Positions 36,916 through 46,386 of a DNA stretch of 64,000 nucleotides are shown one piece after another. Every line of letters starts with the position of its first letter. Position 1 is the stretch's first letter. The stretch comes from Diphasiastrum complanatum (taxonomy: Eukaryota; Streptophyta; Lycopodiopsida; Lycopodiales; Lycopodiaceae). The stretch spans positions 68,547,691 through 68,611,690 of the forward strand of contig CM055095.1 in assembly GCA_029204225.1 (NCBI GenBank), read 5' to 3'. The position numbers and the translations under genes were made by a program. The notes under the pieces are model-generated. The model saw only the letters and a program-made list of their open reading frames with translations, had not been told where the DNA came from and did no database searches.

Positions 36916-39900
36916 GAGTTGGGCGCCCAGCCTCTTCTCTCTTGTTTCTTGTGGAGATTGATTGATAACTAGATCTTGGTGACTTGTCTCTTGCTTTCCT
37001 ACATGGAAGGCTCCAAAAAGTACAAATAAATCTGATTTGGATGGTTTCCTGCCCTCGCTGATGGGACAGCACCCTGGCTAGTCCAAATTTCCCTGATTTG
37101 AAGCCCAAAAAGATCCCAAATTTTGGATTTTTTTCCCAAAACCCTGGTCCTGGTGTGTCCCCTGATCTGGCAGCAAAAACTAATGCTAAAATTTCTAAAA
37201 GTCAAGGGCCAATCTACAGTTTAGCTCCTCCCTGTCCAGCGCTGGATCTACAGTAGAAATCTGCTCCAAAATCTACTTAATTAGTCCCTAATTCCCGCTC
37301 AAAAATCAAGGGGAAATGCTGCTCTGACAGCGCTGGATCTGCTTCAAGCTTCCTGCCCTGAAACCGCTCCAACATCCGGAAATTTTACTCCAAAATCGAA
37401 GTTCAAACCCGATTTGGCAGCGCTGGACCTGTTCTAGAAATCTGATCCAAAATTTACTCTAAAAACGAGTAATCCTACGGATATTTCCGCCATAGATAGC
37501 TGGTTCTCCAGCGCTGACCCTGCTCTATCTATCTCTGAAAATTAGCAAGAGTTGCTATATACTCTGATGGATTTCTCCCCTGCTGAAACTGAGCTCCCAA
37601 AGAAGGAGATGGCTCTGATACCAGTGTAATAGATCCTAACACCACAGTAGGGCAAACACTAACTGATCCACCCAACCTTGCCTACTCCCTGATATGGAGC
37701 AAGCCCCTCTGTCATGCCCATGACTGGTCTCGGGTAGCTTGTCCACGCTAGGGACCGGTAGACCAACAATCCGTAAGTTAATGTATAGTAAATCTACTTT
37801 TTATTCTAACTAGTCTCACCATAAAAGATAAGCTTTCCAAGCACACACTTATGAAGTTTAAACCAGCCAAACAGAGTGAGAATGCTCGCACCTTAAACAC
37901 AATGATCAGCGACCCTGATACCAAATGATAGAAATCCCATCGTTGAAATTGACCAAGGTAAGGACACAAATAGGTCACAAATTCTTTGAAACCTTCATCC
38001 ATAGAGATATGCCATCATGGTCATGCCTGAATCATTGACGGATGATGGCAATGCTTGAATCATTGACACTCGTCAATGATTCAGGCATGACCATGATGGC
38101 ATATCCATTGACATCCCATACCATTGCATCCTAGTGTCAACTTTCGCATGCCTACATCTTGAGGCAAGATATCGTATTGGCCTAACCAAATGAAGTTTTT
38201 CATTCTCCAGGTGAGAATGAATACCAAGCTTATGGAGATCCACCACTACATACAATGTACATAGTACAGGTGGGGTCACTTGTACTATGTACAGGCATGA
38301 CCATGATCCGCCATCATGGTCATGCCTGAATCATTGACACTCGTCAGTCATGTGCATTGCCATGGGTCAATAACAAAGGGTCGTCCTCCACCAATAAAAC
38401 ATTGACACTTGAAGAGAACAAATCTGTTTGCAAGGGACAGTGTTAGAATTCAGTACTAGTCTGCGAGTTCTTAATAATCAGAGATCTGTTGTCGTTTAAT
38501 CTCACGCATCATGGATTGACAACCACTGATTGTGAGCTTCTCTTTGTTGGAGCATTGATGATATCCAACTCTTTCAATGAAGATTGGTTTACTTTCCATT
38601 TTATAACTGCACTGATAACCCATGTAGATTAAGAATACCTCATCCTGCTGGTTCTAAGGTTCAATTCCTAATGCAGTTCGGCTAATGGTTGTGATTCCTT
38701 GTTAACATTTGATTTTCCTTCTAGAAGATTATTTCATGGTGGATTGCTGCCGTCTCTTCAGCTTTGCTGCATCTTTATAATGATTAGTTTGTACTTGTTT
38801 GAATTCGTGATCCTTTAGTTTTCTCTAGACACAGTTTGCTAATACAAGCAGTACTTAAAGTAGAGAGTATGACACAAGCAACACTAGAGAGTGTTGTCAA
38901 GCTCCCAGGCACAGAACAGGCAGATCAATGAAACTTTTTTTAGTACGAGAGGTTGTGCTGTCTTAATCTGAAGGTGGATATGATGTGTCAGGTCAGTCTT
39001 GGAAAAGTGTAAAATTCTCAACATGCATTTTGTCACTAGCAGAGTTCTCAGATGTATGTAGTGAAAAACATGTTGATTCTCGTCATTATATCCTTTGAGT
39101 GCGCGCAGAGTCTCTAGGCCAAGGCTGTGAAAGAAATCAATATTGACAAGAATCAAAATTAAATTACATGGTTTAAACTTTAAATTATGCCTTATAAGCT
39201 TGGGTAAATGCATTTGGAAGCAGGCTATTATGTTTTGGCACAAGCAGCTCTTGCTGGAGCTGCAATCAACTTGGTACTGTACACAACAAGGGTTCTTCAC
39301 TTTGGCAATATCGCAGCGGTGCTGATTGGAACAAACTTCGTTGGAGCGACATATCTTACTTCATTTTTAGGTGGTATTTTTGCTGATGGATACGTGGGCA
39401 GATATCGTGCAGCTGGAATATTTCTTTTAGTATTTTGTCTTGTAAGTCTGTCTAGGACTTTTCTTTATCATGATTAGCTTATCTGTTGCAGTTTGAAAAA
39501 GCATGCTTTTGGTTATTGCCTTGATATAAGCTAAAGATGTTCTCTATGTATACATTTTTGTTATTTCTGCTTTCTTGCAGCTGTGTATGCTAAACAGACT
39601 GTTGAAATTGCAGGGGTTGGTTCTTCTAACCATATCAGCTTCTGTACCATACTTGACTCCTCCCACATGCAGCATGGGTGTTGTACCTTGTAGACCTGCA
39701 TCAATTGGACAGATAACATTTCTCGTTGTGTCACTTGTTTTAATTGCTGTTGGCTATGGTGGGAGTGAACCCTGTGCAATAGTCTTTGGGGCTGACCAGT
39801 TTGATGAAGGAGATGCTGCTGAGCTGATTCAGAAAAGCTCTTATTTCAATTGGCAAGCTCTAGCATATTCCTTAGGCCTTCTAATCGCATCTACTTTCAT

Positions 39901-41558
39901 TGTCTACATTGAAGACAGTTACGGTTATAAGATCGGATTTGCCATCTCCACATTCATAGCAATGGCAAGTGTATGCTGCTTCTTCGCTGGGACCCCTATT
40001 TATCGGTTCCAAAAAGTTCAAGGGAATCCATTCTCTCATGTTTCACGGGTCATTTTAGCAGCAGCTTATAAGTGGAAAGTGCAGCTCCCAGATGACGTTA
40101 ATCTACTCTATGAAGCAAATGATGATGAATCCTCTAGGCAAGCAAACCAAAGGAGGAAGCACACCAAAAATCTCAGGTATTTTAAGTTGTTGCTACTGTC
40201 TAAAGAAATCATGCAAAGTGGTTGGCATATATATAAGGTGGGAACCTTTGGGTCCAGGGTGGGACATAAAAGTAAAAGCTCAAAGGCTGAATTTTCGTTG
40301 TGGTTGAGCTAAAGACACAGATGGCTGTGCTCAAAGTTCTCCCTTTATTTCAGTTCAGTTCAGTTCTAAGTTATCAAAGTTGGAAGAGGGTCTCCCAAGA
40401 TTTTCATGTCTTGCACGGGTGTCCACGACCAGGAGATCTGCACCCCATAGATTAGTATCACTTTGGACGATCTGGAAGTCAGATGTTCAAATTGACACTT
40501 GCAGAAAGAAACCGTTTATTGTTTATTGTTAGTGCAAATGGTCAAGAATTTCAGAAATTTTTTTTTTAAAGAAGAGAAACCTTTGACAAGACACGCAGAT
40601 GAGTATCTCCTTGGCATTAGTGTTTTTTTTCAACGTCTAGAGTTAAAGAGGAACATTTCTCCAACAAACATATAGTCAATTGATGCTGATTATGTCTTTT
40701 GGCAACAGGTTCCTTGATAAAGCAGCAACCATCACAGAAGAGGGCATTGCTGTCGAAAGTGAGCAGAGTCCGTGGCATTTGTGTACTGTCACGCAAGTTG
40801 AGGATGTTAAAAGTCTTCTCAATCTCATCCCAGCCTCTGTATCAACTTTGATATACTGTATAGTGCATATACAAATCTTCACACTGTTTGTAACGCAAGG
40901 AATAAGTTTGGATCAGCATTTTGGCAACTTTCTAGTGCCTCCAGCATCCTTAATTACTTTCAACACTCTAACTTCTGTGCTATTTACAGCTGCTTATGAA
41001 TTTGCATTGATGCCATTGATTCGAAGATTTTCTAGCACAGGCCAAGGCTTGACAACTGTAACTAGGATCATTGTTGGGCTGGGAGTGTCAGTAGTAGCAA
41101 TGTTAGTCGCTTCCCTTGTCGAACGAAAGCGACTGGCAGTTGTAGAAAAGTATGATCTCTTTGATAAACTTCAAGTTCCAATGAGCATCTTCTGGCAAAT
41201 CCCCCAATATGTTCTTGTAGGCTTGTCTGAGGTTTTTGCTTATGTAGGGTTGACAGAGTTTTATTATGTGGAATCACCTGATGCCCTTCGAGGAGCTGGT
41301 GCTTGTTTCTTCCTGGTGTGGGTAGCTTTAGGCAGTTTTCTAAGTGGTCTTTCTGTAACATTTGTAACTTGGTTGACAAGCAATGATGGACAACCTGGCT
41401 GGATAGCTAATAATCTAAACAGAGGCCACCTGGATTATTTCTTCTTACTCCTGGCAGCTCTCAGTGCCGTGAATGTTCTCTATACATCAGTATGCGTCCA
41501 TACAGGTAAAGAATTGCAAGAATCATTTGCCAACTATCAAGAAGAAGACCAGCCGTGA
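24898..41558 (+). CDS. NPF (NRT1/PTR family) proton-coupled-type transporter, five exons, 602 aa
   Basis: A plasma-membrane or tonoplast MFS transporter of the family that moves nitrate, peptides or hormones. Exons by splice consensus and reading phase: 24898-24924, 25086-25236, 39224-39441, 39614-40176, 40709-41558; joined length 1,809 bases with no internal stop, the usual size for NPF. Family marks: AIKGETGG at the N-terminus, [84 protein letters not shown], and [16 protein letters not shown] near the end. About twelve membrane segments with a hydrophilic loop around [17 protein letters not shown]. Where most members have ExxER in the first helix this one has YVLAQ, as in a minority of NPF proteins, so proton coupling may differ. 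Subfamily and substrate are not determinable here. The link across the 14 kb intron is inferred from phase and family alignment. Confidence 0.85.
26350..27720 (+). pseudogene. Copia RT/RNase H remnant, split by a solo LTR
   Basis: Plus-strand pieces: a degraded YVDD region ([14 protein letters not shown] near 26380), [14 protein letters not shown] (ends 26836), then after the solo LTR a broken DW...[13 protein letters not shown] region (27290-27400), [14 protein letters not shown] (27435-27475), [14 protein letters not shown] and [19 protein letters not shown] (27555-27690). This is the end of a Ty1/copia pol, heavily mutated. It lies in the same orientation as the NPF gene. Confidence 0.75.
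26837..27285 (-). repeat. Solo LTR with AATTT target duplication
   Basis: 449 bases, plus-strand ends TGTAGGAAAGC and ATTTCTAACA, flanked by AATTT (26832-26836 and 27286-27290). It matches the reverse complement of 36530-37003. No internal region adjoins, so it is a recombination product of a complete element. A short GA tract lies inside (26929-26942). Confidence 0.9.
27786..28147 (-). repeat. 3' LTR (partial) of gypsy element G3
   Basis: On the minus strand a polypurine tract AAAGGGGGAGGAAA (28148-28161) precedes TGCTACGCACAC. The block from 27786 to 28020 is homologous to 38113-38372, consistent with the two LTRs of one element. The left end is not resolved. Confidence 0.5.
28330..28740 (-). 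pseudogene. Gypsy integrase C-terminal remnant (element G3)
   Basis: [20 protein letters not shown] begins a 76-codon frame; further left, across frame changes, [20 protein letters not shown] and [10 protein letters not shown] match the usual FHVSLLKK...E tail of gypsy integrases. The core domain is absent, deleted between about 28740 and 28800. Confidence 0.55.
28800..29291 (-). pseudogene. Gypsy gag remnant (element G3), left part
   Basis: A basic stretch, [20 protein letters not shown], follows a degraded gag body that continues across the inserted element G1 into 34216-34717. Broken by stops. Confidence 0.5.
29287..29291. repeat. Target-site duplication of G1, left copy
   Basis: TGCAT; the same five bases at 34216-34220 follow the right LTR. 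Confidence 0.9.
29292..29649 (-). repeat. 3' LTR of G1
   Basis: TGTTATAGATCC to GAGCTCGTAACA. Preceded on the minus strand by the polypurine tract AGGGGGAGGGAG (29650-29662). Confidence 0.9.
29665..30740 (-). pseudogene. G1 integrase with C-terminal chromodomain
   Basis: A long open frame of 330 codons. Core: [15 protein letters not shown] (first Asp), [14 protein letters not shown] (second Asp), [14 protein letters not shown] (Glu), so the DDE triad is kept. The C-terminal part has [13 protein letters not shown] and [13 protein letters not shown], then [14 protein letters not shown] and EYLVKWND, which opens a chromodomain. A stop at 29748 splits this from [17 protein letters not shown], its second half, and translation would end just before the polypurine tract. 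The chromodomain assigns the element to the chromoviruses, which often target chromatin with particular histone marks. Confidence 0.85.
30741..31250 (-). pseudogene. G1 integrase N-terminal zinc region and RNase H/integrase linker
   Basis: YDNQ-free linker [20 protein letters not shown], then [20 protein letters not shown] in one frame. After a frame change, [16 protein letters not shown]-like sequence upstream of LLQPLEI is still traceable near 30790-30740. Frames are broken by several shifts. Confidence 0.55.
31456..31857 (-). pseudogene. G1 aspartic protease
   Basis: [19 protein letters not shown] is the retropepsin active-site block; the catalytic triplet DGA keeps the Asp. [15 protein letters not shown] is the second family mark. 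The frame is open for 133 codons, then leads towards [12 protein letters not shown], the start of the RT linker, before the deletion junction. Confidence 0.8.
31870..33121 (-). pseudogene. G1 gag
   Basis: Starts near 33121 with [21 protein letters not shown] middle block (32872-32582) has [20 protein letters not shown] and [14 protein letters not shown]. The next (32470-32240) has [20 protein letters not shown]. The last (32301-31870) carries the zinc knuckle [14 protein letters not shown] (C-X2-C-X4-H-X4-C). Four frames are needed, so at least three shifts or stops have accumulated. Confidence 0.8.
33841..33856 (-). other. Primer-binding site of G1 (tRNA-Met)
   Basis: TGGTATCAGAGCCATC on the minus strand, one base from the 5' LTR. 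Confidence 0.9.
33858..34215 (-). repeat. 5' LTR of G1
   Basis: 358 bases, same ends as the 3' LTR, followed by the TGCAT duplication (34216-34220). Short plus-strand frames inside both LTRs are a consequence of the duplication and not genes. Confidence 0.9.
34216..34720 (-). pseudogene. Gypsy gag remnant (element G3), N-terminal part
   Basis: A 64-codon frame starting at 34717 ([20 protein letters not shown]) with [20 protein letters not shown], then shifted frames with a [18 protein letters not shown] stretch up to the G1 insertion. It is the beginning of the gag that continues at 29291. Confidence 0.55.
34721..35075. other. Leader-like non-coding stretch of G3
   Basis: AT-rich, no open frame of note; lies between the gag start of G3 and the point (35076) where similarity of G2 to G1 begins. 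Confidence 0.4.
35176..36490 (-). pseudogene. G2 reverse transcriptase and RNase H
   Basis: From the right: [20 protein letters not shown] linker; [20 protein letters not shown] and [15 protein letters not shown] (36284-36060); the catalytic FLDD in [16 protein letters not shown] (35940 region); [20 protein letters not shown] (35800); then, shifted, RNase H parts ending [20 protein letters not shown] and [17 protein letters not shown] (35382-35176). Stops and shifts near 36300 and 36030 inactivate it. Confidence 0.8.
36530..37003 (+). repeat. Solo LTR with TGGAA target duplication
   Basis: 474 bases, TGTTAGAAATAAATG to GCTTTCCTACA, flanked by TGGAA (36525-36529 and 37004-37008). Same family as the solo LTR at 26837-27285 in opposite orientation. 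The main length difference is a (TC)n tract at 36870-36913. Confidence 0.9.
36870..36913. repeat. (TC)n microsatellite inside a solo LTR
   Basis: About 22 TC units; the homologous tract in the other copy (26929-26942) has about 7. Confidence 0.9.
37910..37923 (-). other. PBS-like site of G3
   Basis: Minus strand TGGTATCAGGGTCG, two bases from TGATAGAAATCC. One change from the standard TGGTATCAGAGC core suggests a decayed or variant site. Confidence 0.6.
38006..38105. repeat. Perfect 34-bp inverted repeat (hairpin 1)
   Basis: 38006-38039 and 38072-38105 are exact reverse complements around a 32-base spacer, which itself contains a degenerate copy of the arm. Confidence 0.95.
38256..38328. 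repeat. Two adjacent hairpins (2 and 3)
   Basis: 38256-38272 pairs with 38277-38293 (17 bp, one mismatch, 4-base loop). 38292-38307 pairs with 38313-38328 (16 bp perfect, 5-base loop). The arms of hairpin 3 reuse the arm sequence of hairpin 1. Confidence 0.95.
38373..39223. other. NPF intron 2, 3' part without recognised repeats
   Basis: AT-rich single-copy-looking intron sequence ending in the acceptor TTTGGAAGCAG. I see no coding frame with family marks here. Confidence 0.5.
39224..41558 (+). CDS. NPF gene exons 3 to 5
   Basis: Exon 3 (39224-39441) covers helices 1-2 and the [10 protein letters not shown] loop, donor CTT|GTAAGT. Intron 3 is 172 bases. Exon 4 (39614-40176) runs from [14 protein letters not shown] to RRKHTKNLR, donor CAG|GTATTT in phase 2; an in-frame alternative acceptor at 39580 would add 11 residues. 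Intron 4 is 532 bases. Exon 5 (40709-41558) runs from [20 protein letters not shown] to a TGA after NYQEEDQP. No stop or frameshift is present, so the transporter looks functional. Confidence 0.9.
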
Positions 41559-42144
41559 AGATCAATTTATCTTCTAGTTTGGAACTGATTGTTTGCTGCT
41601 CTTAGATGACAGCATCAGTATACTGTGTAGCCCTTCAGATGGGACAGTATCCCAGGTATTTTGGAGCTTGCAAAACTCGGGAGTGTCTGGTTATCAATGA
41701 GGTGTAATATTGCCGATTGTATGTGGAGATATTTTAGGAATCTGATCGTGGGAGATAACAAAATCAGATTCCTCCTAATGCTTTTGATGATTCTGGCCTC
41801 TTTTTGCTTTTGGTGGTTTCTATTTGCAAACTCTTTCTAAAGTGCTGTTCAATGAACCTGGAACTTCTTAAATAATTCTAATTCCTTACCAGACCTACTT
41901 TGCATATAATGTCTTGCTAAACTTTAAAGTTCACAATGCCGTGAAGATGGCGTTGTCACCATTCTTATTAGATTGTTTAATCCAATTAGGCTGTATCAGC
42001 TGAAATCATCATGAATGACTAGTCTCGCCTTCACCTTTGGAAAAGTTGGTCTTTACACAAATGGAATCTAATGTGAACTTGTAAGTCCAGGAAGTAACAC
42101 ACACAACTGTTATCAGCTGATTTTGAAGTAGGATATTCATACCA
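41559..42144 (+). other. 3' flank of the NPF gene
   Basis: Probable 3' UTR and downstream sequence; no AATAAA was found close to the stop, and a (C)TAAATAATTC near 41870 is only a weak candidate. No other gene seen. Confidence 0.4.
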
Positions 42145-42655
42145 CATGTATAAAACCTATAAACTAAAGCTAAAAAAAAAGTTTGATATGCGAGAATTTT
42201 TATTATTATTTTGCTTTCTACATAGTACTTTAAGTTAATGTAATTTTCTAGTTTGTTTTATGTCTCCTATTGTTGTGTGCTTGGATCATATGAATCTTAG
42301 ATGATGGCTTGTTTCATTTAAAATCAATTGGAGAGACACACAACTAGAAAACTGCAATAACTTTATTTATTTTTTATAAGTTATTACGATTGGGGCTCTA
42401 ATAGAGACCAACCCTTCTAGCTTAGCAACATAAAGAGAAAAAGATGTGCATACCTAATCATTACCACTTTTATTTTCTTAATGATTAATATCCAAAACAT
42501 TACTCTGCTGCTCATGGAACAAACCTCTATGCTAGCATGCATGTTTTAGATTTAACTTGAAAATCGTATAAAGTTGAAGTACTACGTACAAAGCAAACTA
42601 AATCTTTTTTCTCACATAAAGCTTTTTTTTTCATCTTTAGTTTATAGGTTTTATG
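42145..42655 (-). repeat. LTR-like or inverted-repeat-bounded segment
   Basis: 42150-42183 (TATAAAACCTATAAACTAAAG plus A-rich) recurs inverted at 42620-42652. On the minus strand a copia RNase H end lies immediately upstream, so the segment may be the 3' LTR of that copy; the inverted ends overlap the RNase H end, which is odd. Confidence 0.45.
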
Positions 42656-42865
42656 TAAAACTTAGTTCTCTAGAACTCAAACTCATCTCTACTTAAAGAT
42701 TTGGTGAAAATATCAGTGCATCAATAGTGCTACGATGAGTCACATCCACATCTTTTGAATGAAAATTTTCATATATGAAATGATATTTTACTTTGATCTG
42801 TTTTGTAGCATAGAGGACTAGATTTTAACTTGGATTTATAACACACTATAATTTGCAACTATAGA
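42655..42865 (-). pseudogene. Copia RNase H C-terminal remnant
   Basis: Minus-strand pieces in two frames: ISFHI-type remains of KYHFI, HSKDVDVTHRSTID and then DIFTKSLSRDEFEF. This matches the end of Ty1/copia RNase H. Nothing of RT remains to the right. Confidence 0.6.
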
Positions 42866-43502
<637 letters not shown>

Positions 43503-43584
43503 CCGTGAGAACTGTGAGTGAGAGAGAGGAACCGTGAGTGAGAGAGAGATAGAGCCGTGAGAATCGAAGCTCTATCCGAAGACA

Positions 43585-44670
43585 GTCTGCATATTTACAT
43601 GTAAAATAAGACAGACGAATAAAATGCGACTGTCTGCATAAATACAAGTAAATTTTCACAAGCGAAAAAGACAAAAAACGTGACACTATGTTTTTACACG
43701 TGATTTGTGATAGGCAAAAAAGACGACACTGCCCTATAAATGCAATAGGTGCCCTTATAGAAAAGCGAAGGAACCCTGTAAATCAAATCTGGAGGCATTT
43801 GTCAGAGTGTCATATTTTTTGCATCTTCACCAACGTTCGTTTCAGCGAATGCTGACGTCGTGGCCTTTTCACGCTCATCCCATGCAACTGTGCAAACAGA
43901 TTTGACAACGACAACATCCACCCATGATCTCCCACAGACAGCACATCCACTTTGTACTTTCTTCATCTGCACACTTGTAAAATTATGTATATATATTGGA
44001 TACCATCTGCGTATCCAGTGTGTGTGAAAATAAGAGCATCAGAAGCTTATCAGAGATAGACGAAGTAGATGTTTTCGCGCATCGATTCTTTGTATTGTCA
44101 GTAATAGGTTTATTCCTTTTACAGATTGGATTAGCTTTGTGGAACACACAGTTTCGTCTGCTATTGTCTTGTGCTCACCAACATTATTGACCTGTATATT
44201 TTGTTATACTTAATCTGATTTGCGTTCAGATTTTGGTCAATATTGCTATGCTTTTCTACATTCTATCTAACTCTCTTATTGCTTAATCTGGTAGTCTGTT
44301 CTTAGCGAATTATTATTAGTCTAGCTGTTCGCGACTAATATTTAGTCTTGCCTTTCGCGACTGATTATTAGTTGAGCTCAGTCTAGCTCTTCGCGAATTA
44401 TTCGCGACTAATAATTTGTCTACCTCTTCGCGAAAAATTATCTTTCAGATGTTTTGTTGCTTAATGTTTGGCTACGTAATCAGATCAAACGTGATTTCTA
44501 TCACTAACGTTCTGTTCGTGTCTGATAGGCGTAGTCATGCTTAGGGAAAGAGAGATAGCTCATTCCGCTGCGCACGAATACTTTCTGTTCGAGTTCGTTT
44601 CTTTTTCGGGTTTCAAGTGCGCTTCTTTTCGAGCTCTTTTCATTTTCTCTCTCAAACACCCTCTTTTTGC
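43585..44670 (+). repeat. Solo-type LTR, same family as 50231-51385
   Basis: Runs parallel to 50231-51385 from CAGTCTGCATATTTA to the TTTCTCTCTC end. It has the TATA-like GTATATATATTGG near 43987 and several TTCGCGAA words (44300-44440). No PBS or coding region follows, so it is a solo LTR or a truncated copy; clean target duplications were not found. Confidence 0.7.
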
Positions 44671-46386
44671 CATGTGGTGGTGCAATGCCCATCTAATGGA
44701 GATGGGCAATAATAGCACTCTTTTTTCAAAATAATGCTATCACGTTATCAACAAACATGATATCGTTCAACAATGATCTTTTGCTTAATGATATCACGTT
44801 TGTTGATGTAAAGGATAATGCCTTTTAGCAATGTATTAGGATCATTACTCTATGGAACATTTGGCTAGATAGGAATAGTAGAAAACTTGGGAATGGTGAT
44901 TTTATCATCTCCCCTCTACTCTTTAAAGAGGAGGATAAAGTTTTGCTTCTTTAAGCTTTGTGGTTTCTATGTATTTTGTTAAAAGTCTATAATCTATGGT
45001 CAACTTTTCGAGAGAAAAAAAATAATGCTATCATTGCCCACCCTTAGATCCGTGGGCCACGACCACTGCCCACAGCATTGGTGTGGAATACACTCTCCCA
45101 TGAAGATGTACTTTGGTTTTAGCTATTTAGGGCCCATGTACTTTGGTTTGAGCTATTTAGGGCCTATAGGCACATGATTATAACTAATGCACCCTTGTTA
45201 CTAGCTACTTGAGGCTGCCATGTTTTCAAGCCTTCCTAGCCCTTCATAATCAATTTTTCCTCATAGAAAGGCATTTTATTTTAGCATTTCGAGTTGAAAG
45301 TGGTTAATCTTAAAAATCCTTATAACATGCTTCAAATTTAGTGAAATCCTTACTAATGAAATTCATATTTGTTTTACGCCTTTCACCAAGAAAGTATATA
45401 CTTGCCTTAAAAAACATAGGTCTAAGTACATAACATGAGGATGACGATGTAAGATCATAGCCACAACCATGCACCTAATAGCTATTTAAGACTTATATTA
45501 GTATGACATGTTATATTTACTTTTCTCAATTGATTCTCTAGGGCCTTTGCTTATACTACCAACAATACCAAGTTTTCTTGGACCCAAAATAGGTAATTTT
45601 TACCTCTATCAAAAGTTTTGATGTGATTACCTTTAGTTAGAAACTTAAGCAAATACAATAGATTTCTCATCAACACATGATGTGGATGAATACATATAAG
45701 AAGCAAAACTTCAAAGTGACCCCTCAACCTCTAAATCAATAAACATCCAAACATAAGTCTATATATAGATCATTCAAACCTCGATGTGTCTTGAAATGTC
45801 ACACCCCCAATCAATGTACTTACAAACAAAATAACATACATGAATCATTCAAGCCTCAATGACTTGAAATGTCACATTATGAAGAGACTTGTTATGAGGA
45901 GATGTGGTGCACCTAATCCATTGGCTCTATGCTTACAAAAAACAAGGGCTCCACCACAGGTAATCAAATTGCACATGCATTTGCATCAAACCAACTTACT
46001 AGTATAAATGGGTGTGCGGCAATTGCATGCAACCAACCTCTCCAGATATTAAGAGCTAGCCGCCAAAATCTGATAATATAAAAAGGTTCCATGGGTCCCA
46101 ATGAAACACGACTTTGATTGATATTTCTAGAGTTCCATCATCCGTCTTCTTTGGCTTGTTAAATCAGCTGATAGCATTCCTTTTACGAATTCCGCTGACA
46201 TATTATAATCCTTGAAAGAACGAATTCATATGTTTTTTTGATTTGTAGTACGATATCCCTAGATAAAACCTTAATTAACTATTCAACGGGTCCTTAAACC
46301 GTGTTTAACAAGAGAGAGAGAGACGGAGAGTGAGTGAGTACATGGCGAAAGAGGAAGAGATCTCTAGCAACAGGATCTGAGCTGCA
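44671..46386. other. Intergenic, AT-rich, 5' flank of the LRR gene
   Basis: An imperfect inverted repeat (ATCAACAAACATGATATC near 44749, GATATCACGTTTGTTGAT near 44800) may mark a small hairpin element. No other gene seen. A short GA tract lies at 46312-46322, close upstream of the start codon. Confidence 0.45.

Larger units (their letters stand above)
35076..37715 (-). mobile_element. Gypsy fragment G2, same family as G1, retains RT but lacks gag and protease
   Basis: Homologous to G1 from GGAGTCTGTAACTGTCTG (35076) onwards. It has RNase H, RT and the protease-RT linker, then jumps at about 36515 to the leader (37009-37611), a PBS (37612-37623) and the start of a 5' LTR (37625-37715, truncated). 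Integrase and 3' LTR are missing on the left. Split by a solo LTR. Confidence 0.75.
37926..38372 (-). repeat. 5' LTR (partial) of G3, containing fold-back hairpins
   Basis: Begins next to the PBS-like site; 38113-38372 matches the left copy at 27786-28020. Extra palindromic sequence absent from the left copy occupies 38273-38340, and a 34-base perfect inverted repeat lies at 38006-38105. Similarity to the left LTR stops after GGGTCAATAACAAAG. Confidence 0.55.
25237..39223 (+). other. NPF intron 2, 13,987 bases, filled with retroelements
   Basis: Donor GGTAATG and acceptor TTTGGAAGCAG|GC restore the phase (G plus GC gives Gly) and the spacing to the NLVLY block expected in the family. It contains a copia RT/RNase H fragment, parts of three gypsy elements, one full-length gypsy and two solo LTRs. 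Bases 25237-26349 hold no recognisable element; a 77-codon Lys/Pro-rich minus frame at 25721-25954 has no family marks and I do not call it a gene. Confidence 0.75.

Noticed and set aside
41068-41379. 103-codon minus frame
   Set aside because: Antisense shadow of NPF exon 5.
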